Shown here: in pieces, positions 7,901 through 9,557 of the stretch | Numbering within the stretch: position 1 is the stretch's first letter | Layout: each line of letters starts with the position of its first letter | Origin: an uncultured Novosphingobium sp. | Lineage (GTDB): Bacteria > Pseudomonadota > Alphaproteobacteria > Sphingomonadales > Sphingomonadaceae | DNA: 9,557 bases | Direction of reading: 5' to 3' | Assembly (NCBI GenBank): GCA_937897535.1 | Contig: CALCQB010000070.1 | Location: forward strand, 1 to 9,557 | The notes under the pieces: generated by a model | Database searches by the model: none | What the model was told of the DNA's origin: nothing | Seen by the model: the letters and a program-made list of their open reading frames with translations, nothing else | Made by a program: the position numbers and the translations under genes

Positions 7901-8346
7901 AGCCGAACCGTGGCGCGCCCGCTTCGGTCACCCTGGCTGCGCTCGCCCCGCTCAACGAGCAGGCCGATCCGGGGGTCAAATACTTCTCGGGGATCGCCAG
8001 CTACACCAGGACCTTCGCCGCGCCCAAGGGCTGGAAGGCCGGTCAGCCGCTGTGGCTCGACCTGGGCGAGGTCCGCGAAGTCGCCGAGGTGCGGGTCAAC
8101 GGCAAGCTGGTTGGTTACGCCTGGCACGCACCGTACCGGGTCGACATCTCGGGCGCGGTCAGGCCGGGTCAGAACAGCCTGGAGGTCCGCGTTGGCAACC
8201 TGTGGGTCAATCGCCTGATCGGCGATGCCCAGCCCGGCGCGAAGAAGCTGACCAACACCGCCCTGCCCACCTACCGTGCCGACGCGCCGCTGCAGAAGTC
8301 AGGGCTGATCGGGCCGGTCGTTTTGCTGGGAACGGGGAAGCGCTAG
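4951..8346 (+). CDS. Secreted alpha-L-rhamnosidase, glycoside hydrolase family 106
   Basis: This 1131-residue enzyme releases terminal alpha-L-rhamnose by inversion. It resembles GH106 proteins such as RhaM of Sphingomonas paucimobilis FP2001, about the same length. A Sec signal peptide (MTKKSLRMSFLLLATALAGG, cleavage near 28-36) exports it. GH106 landmarks are ARPRVWWHWLNGNITKDGI (50-68), ERVGIGGLQNFDVD (76-89), SPGWSETGGPWV (130-141), TDSIE with E497 followed by NWTPKMVEQFKRLRGYDPTPWLPALTG, YGEALED (E574), and AAESMTSA with E635. E497 and E635 probably match the catalytic pair I recall as E461 and E593 in Bacteroides BT0986 (spacing 138 versus 132). A discoidin-like insert occupies about 250-335, and a galactose-binding-like beta-sandwich about 1005-1095 (LWLDLGEVREVAEVRVNGKL). 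It is the second gene of the esterase unit. The symbol is left blank because rhaM elsewhere means the mutarotase. Family certain; natural substrate unknown. Confidence 0.94.
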   Translation: MTKKSLRMSFLLLATALAGGTGLTVLSAEAPAPAAANTLEAQFFNPPKSARPRVWWHWLNGNITKDGIAQDLDWMERVGIGGLQNFDVDLNTPVLVKNRLVYMTPEWKDAFRFAASEAERRGLELAIAASPGWSETGGPWVEPKDGLKKLVWSETLVAGGKRYAGQLAPLPGVTGAFQDMPFFDPLAALGAPSTKALPQFSGSVAVFAVPASTATLPQPVIRDGAGQAVDTAALSDASLASGIDLPRGSAEAPTSVVADYGKPVTVRSATLFVRGGAAMFFGATIEPQLESSVDGKSWTTVGTIPAMQVPTTISFAPVTARLFRVTLRPVGGAGANMGNPAPGIEPPMFFAAMAGAGAKTHRIAQFRLSPETLVDRFEAKAGFEIERNYYSLGLTDAAAPCVPLGQVINLTDRVKPDGTLDWTPPKGNWKVIRLGYSLLGTTNHPAPAEATGLEVDKFDGAAVEGYINHYIGMYRDAAGNDLLGAKGVRAILTDSIEVGAANWTPKMVEQFKRLRGYDPTPWLPALTGVVIGSREQSDRFLYDYRRTLADLMASEHYGTVARVAHANGLKVYGEALEDHRPSLGDDMDMRRYTDVPMSALWTYPQGGKPNPSYLADMKGAASVAHVYGQNLVAAESMTSALSYWADSPRTLKHAIDLEFVTGVNRPVIHTSVHSPDEAGQPGLSLMIFGQYFNRHEAWAELAKPWVDYISRNGFMLQQGRNFADVAYFHGEEAPLTALYGDNPVADAPSTHAYDFVNPGALFDALSNDGDELVSTGGARYKVLYLGGSSQMMTLPTLKRIAALVEGGATVVGKAPTGSPGLVNDPAEYAALVAKLWPGGAVASVGKGRVVASSDIEAALASIGIAPDFRFTGGAADTALPFVHRRLADGDSYFIVNRKGRAESVEAHFRVTGKKPELWNAETGAITPVPYRIVDGETVVPLTLEAEGSLHVVFRKASTPSDLVMPPRAPSPLATLSGPWTVGFQPNRGAPASVTLAALAPLNEQADPGVKYFSGIASYTRTFAAPKGWKAGQPLWLDLGEVREVAEVRVNGKLVGYAWHAPYRVDISGAVRPGQNSLEVRVGNLWVNRLIGDAQPGAKKLTNTALPTYRADAPLQKSGLIGPVVLLGTGKR

Positions 8347-8362
8347 ACCCCCCGTTGGTTCC

Positions 8363-8383
8363 CCCCTCCCCGGCGGGGAGGGG
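8363..8383. terminator. First hairpin, 3' of the rhamnosidase
   Basis: CCCCTCCCC (8363-8371) and GGGGAGGGG (8375-8383) form a 9-bp stem with a GGC loop, 17 bases after the GH106 stop. Only TTT follows, then more G, so it is not a canonical poly-U terminator. It may slow polymerase or stabilise the mRNA 3' end. Confidence 0.4.
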
Positions 8384-8428
8384 TTTGGGGGAGGGGGCTC
8401 CAACGCCCGCAGTGAACCCCCATCCCAA

Positions 8429-8449
8429 CCCTTCCCCACAGGGGAAGGG
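8429..8449. terminator. Second hairpin, 3' of pobA
   Basis: CCCTTCCCC (8429-8437) and GGGGAAGGG (8441-8449) form a 9-bp stem with an ACA loop, six bases beyond the pobA stop on the minus strand. There is no T-tract on either side. It probably belongs to the same repeat unit as the first hairpin; a role as a boundary between the two converging transcripts is inferred. Confidence 0.4.
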
Positions 8450-8454
8450 CTAGC

Positions 8455-9557
8455 TCAGACCGGCAGGCCGACGTAGTTTTCGGCAATGCTGGTCTGGGCG
8501 GCCACGCTGCTGGCGATATAATCGAGTTCGGCCACCTGCATCGCCCGTTCGAACGGGCCGTCGTCGGGGAAGCGGTGCATCAGCTTGGTCAGCGACCAGC
8601 TGAACCGCTCGCTCTTCCAGACCCGGGCGAGCGCCTTGGCCGAATAGCCGGCGATGCCGTCGTTATCGGCGCGGCTGAAATATCCGCTCAGCGCCGCGGC
8701 AGCGTAGTGCACGTCGCTCGCTGCCAGATTGAGCCCCTTGGCCCCGGTTGGCGGGACAATATGCGCGGAATCGCCGCACAGCAGCAGGCTGCCGTGGCGC
8801 ATCGGTTCGAACACGTAACTGCGCAGCGGGGCGATCGACTTTTCGATCGAAGGGCCGCGGGTGATGCCAGCCGCAGCTTCGGGGCCAAGCCGCACCGCCA
8901 GCTCGTCCCAGATCCGCTCGTCCGACCAGTCTTCCACATTCTCGGTCAACGGCACATCGACGTAATATCGGCTACGGGTCTTGCTGCGCATTGAGGCGAG
9001 CGCGAAGCCGCGTTCGTGGTTGGCGTAGATCAGTTCCTCGTGGCACGGCGGCACATCGGCGAGGATGCCGAGCCAGCCGAACGGATAGACCCGCTCGAAT
9101 TCGCGCGCGACAGTGGCAGGAATGGCCTTGCGCGAAGGGCCGTGAAAGCCGTCGCATCCGGCGATGAAGCGGGCGTCAATCCGCTGTTCTGTGCCATCCT
9201 TGCGGTAGGTCACGAACGGCGCGTCGCTTTCGATCTGGTGCAGCGCGACGTCCTCCGCGCCGTAGATCACTTCGAGGCCCCGGCCCGGCGCGGCGTCCAT
9301 CAGGTCGCGGGTGATTTCGGTCTGGCCATAGACCACCACCGACTGGCCGGTCAGGCCCTGGCAGTCGATCCGGATCAGCCGTTCGCCATCGGCCAGGTTG
9401 AAGCCCGCCTCGACCAGCCCTTCGGCCTTGAGCCGGGCGTCGAGCCCGAGCCGTTCCATCAGGCTGACGGTGATCTGTTCGAGCACCCCGGCGCGGATCC
9501 GCCCGAGCACGTAGTCGCCGGTCTGGCGTTCGAGCACCACGCAATCGATCCCCTCGG
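8455..9557 (-). CDS. pobA: 4-hydroxybenzoate 3-monooxygenase (PobA), start beyond right edge
   Basis: This cytosolic FAD- and NAD(P)H-dependent hydroxylase converts 4-hydroxybenzoate to protocatechuate, feeding ring cleavage. The visible part corresponds to about residues 24-390 of the P. fluorescens enzyme; the first two dozen residues with the GxGxxG FAD motif lie outside the window. Seen in order: ERQTGDYVLGRIRAGVLEQ, VYGQTEITRDLM, FIAGCDGFHGPSRKAI, YANHERGFALASMRSKTRSRYY, LLLCGDSAHIVPPTGAKGLN and the C-terminal IAENYVGLPV. The residues that bind or activate the substrate in the reference (Y201, S212, R214, R220, Y222, P293, Y385 by recalled numbering) all fall at matching spacing, so 4-hydroxybenzoate specificity is well supported. 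The frame is open through 9557, and the GTG at 9540 is an internal valine, not the start. It converges on the rhamnosidase gene and is probably a separate unit. No PobR regulator is visible. Confidence 0.95.
   Translation of the reverse strand, partial: EGIDCVVLERQTGDYVLGRIRAGVLEQITVSLMERLGLDARLKAEGLVEAGFNLADGERLIRIDCQGLTGQSVVVYGQTEITRDLMDAAPGRGLEVIYGAEDVALHQIESDAPFVTYRKDGTEQRIDARFIAGCDGFHGPSRKAIPATVAREFERVYPFGWLGILADVPPCHEELIYANHERGFALASMRSKTRSRYYVDVPLTENVEDWSDERIWDELAVRLGPEAAAGITRGPSIEKSIAPLRSYVFEPMRHGSLLLCGDSAHIVPPTGAKGLNLAASDVHYAAAALSGYFSRADNDGIAGYSAKALARVWKSERFSWSLTKLMHRFPDDGPFERAMQVAELDYIASSVAAQTSIAENYVGLPV

Larger units (their letters stand above)
8347..8454. repeat. REP-like double-hairpin intergenic repeat
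   Basis: This G/C-tract-rich stretch separates the convergent GH106 and pobA genes. It holds two hairpins (8363-8383 and 8429-8449). The runs around 8375-8397 and the reverse complement of 8415-8437 also resemble each other (GGGGaGGGGTTtGGG against GGGGAaGGGTTGGG), so the whole unit is a larger imperfect palindrome. Its conceptual translation contains the NPHPNPSPQGKG-type string that I recall as a hallmark of dispersed intergenic repeats in sphingomonads and other proteobacteria. Copy number cannot be judged from one window. Confidence 0.65.

Noticed and set aside
8207..8453. Small open frames over the rhamnosidase 3' end and the intergenic repeat
   Set aside because: Their tails are translations of the palindromic repeat, and their beginnings are shadows of the GH106 gene.

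Overview
The window looks like a GC-rich alphaproteobacterium of the Sphingomonadales (Sphingomonas/Sphingobium/Novosphingobium type). The evidence is the strong GC bias at third codon positions, a large TonB-dependent receptor beside sugar-catabolic genes with no SusD partner, a GH106 rhamnosidase of the Sphingomonas kind, and G/C-rich double-hairpin intergenic repeats. The genus is an inference.

Layout. (1) Positions 1-225 hold no intact gene. On the minus strand, about 1-100 encodes what looks like the C-terminal part of a type II NADH dehydrogenase running off the left edge. Positions 101-225 match nothing I recognise. (2) Positions 226-975 (+) encode the last 249 residues of an L-rhamnose isomerase of the Pseudomonas stutzeri RhaI type. 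The metal-binding and catalytic half is kept; by alignment from memory, exactly 180 N-terminal residues are gone. (3) After a short AT-richer gap with an operator-like inverted repeat, 1084-3747 (+) is a complete TonB-dependent outer-membrane receptor, closed by a near-perfect intrinsic terminator at 3756-3796. (4) Positions 3845-4924 and 4951-8346 (+) form a two-gene unit: an exported HSL-family esterase with a Tat-like signal, then an exported GH106 alpha-L-rhamnosidase of 1131 residues. (5) Positions 8347-8454 hold two G/C hairpins of a REP-like repeat between convergent genes. (6) Positions 8455-9557 (-) are most of pobA, 4-hydroxybenzoate 3-monooxygenase, whose start lies beyond the right edge.

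Inferred joint role. Genes 2-4 fit a rhamnoside-utilisation locus. The esterase would strip acyl groups from a plant or microbial rhamnoside or rhamnose-containing glycan, the GH106 enzyme would release L-rhamnose in the periplasm or at the cell surface, the receptor would bring the glycoside across the outer membrane, and the isomerase would start cytosolic catabolism. The local isomerase copy looks broken, so the pathway needs another copy or is decaying. pobA belongs to aromatic (protocatechuate) catabolism and is convergent; a link through aromatic aglycones of plant rhamnosides is only a hypothesis.

I see no tRNA, rRNA, CRISPR array, intact insertion sequence or clear phage gene. The least ordinary part is the left 225 bases, where two genes pointing away from each other have both lost their 5' ends at one junction. 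I do not find convincing evidence for an entirely new system.
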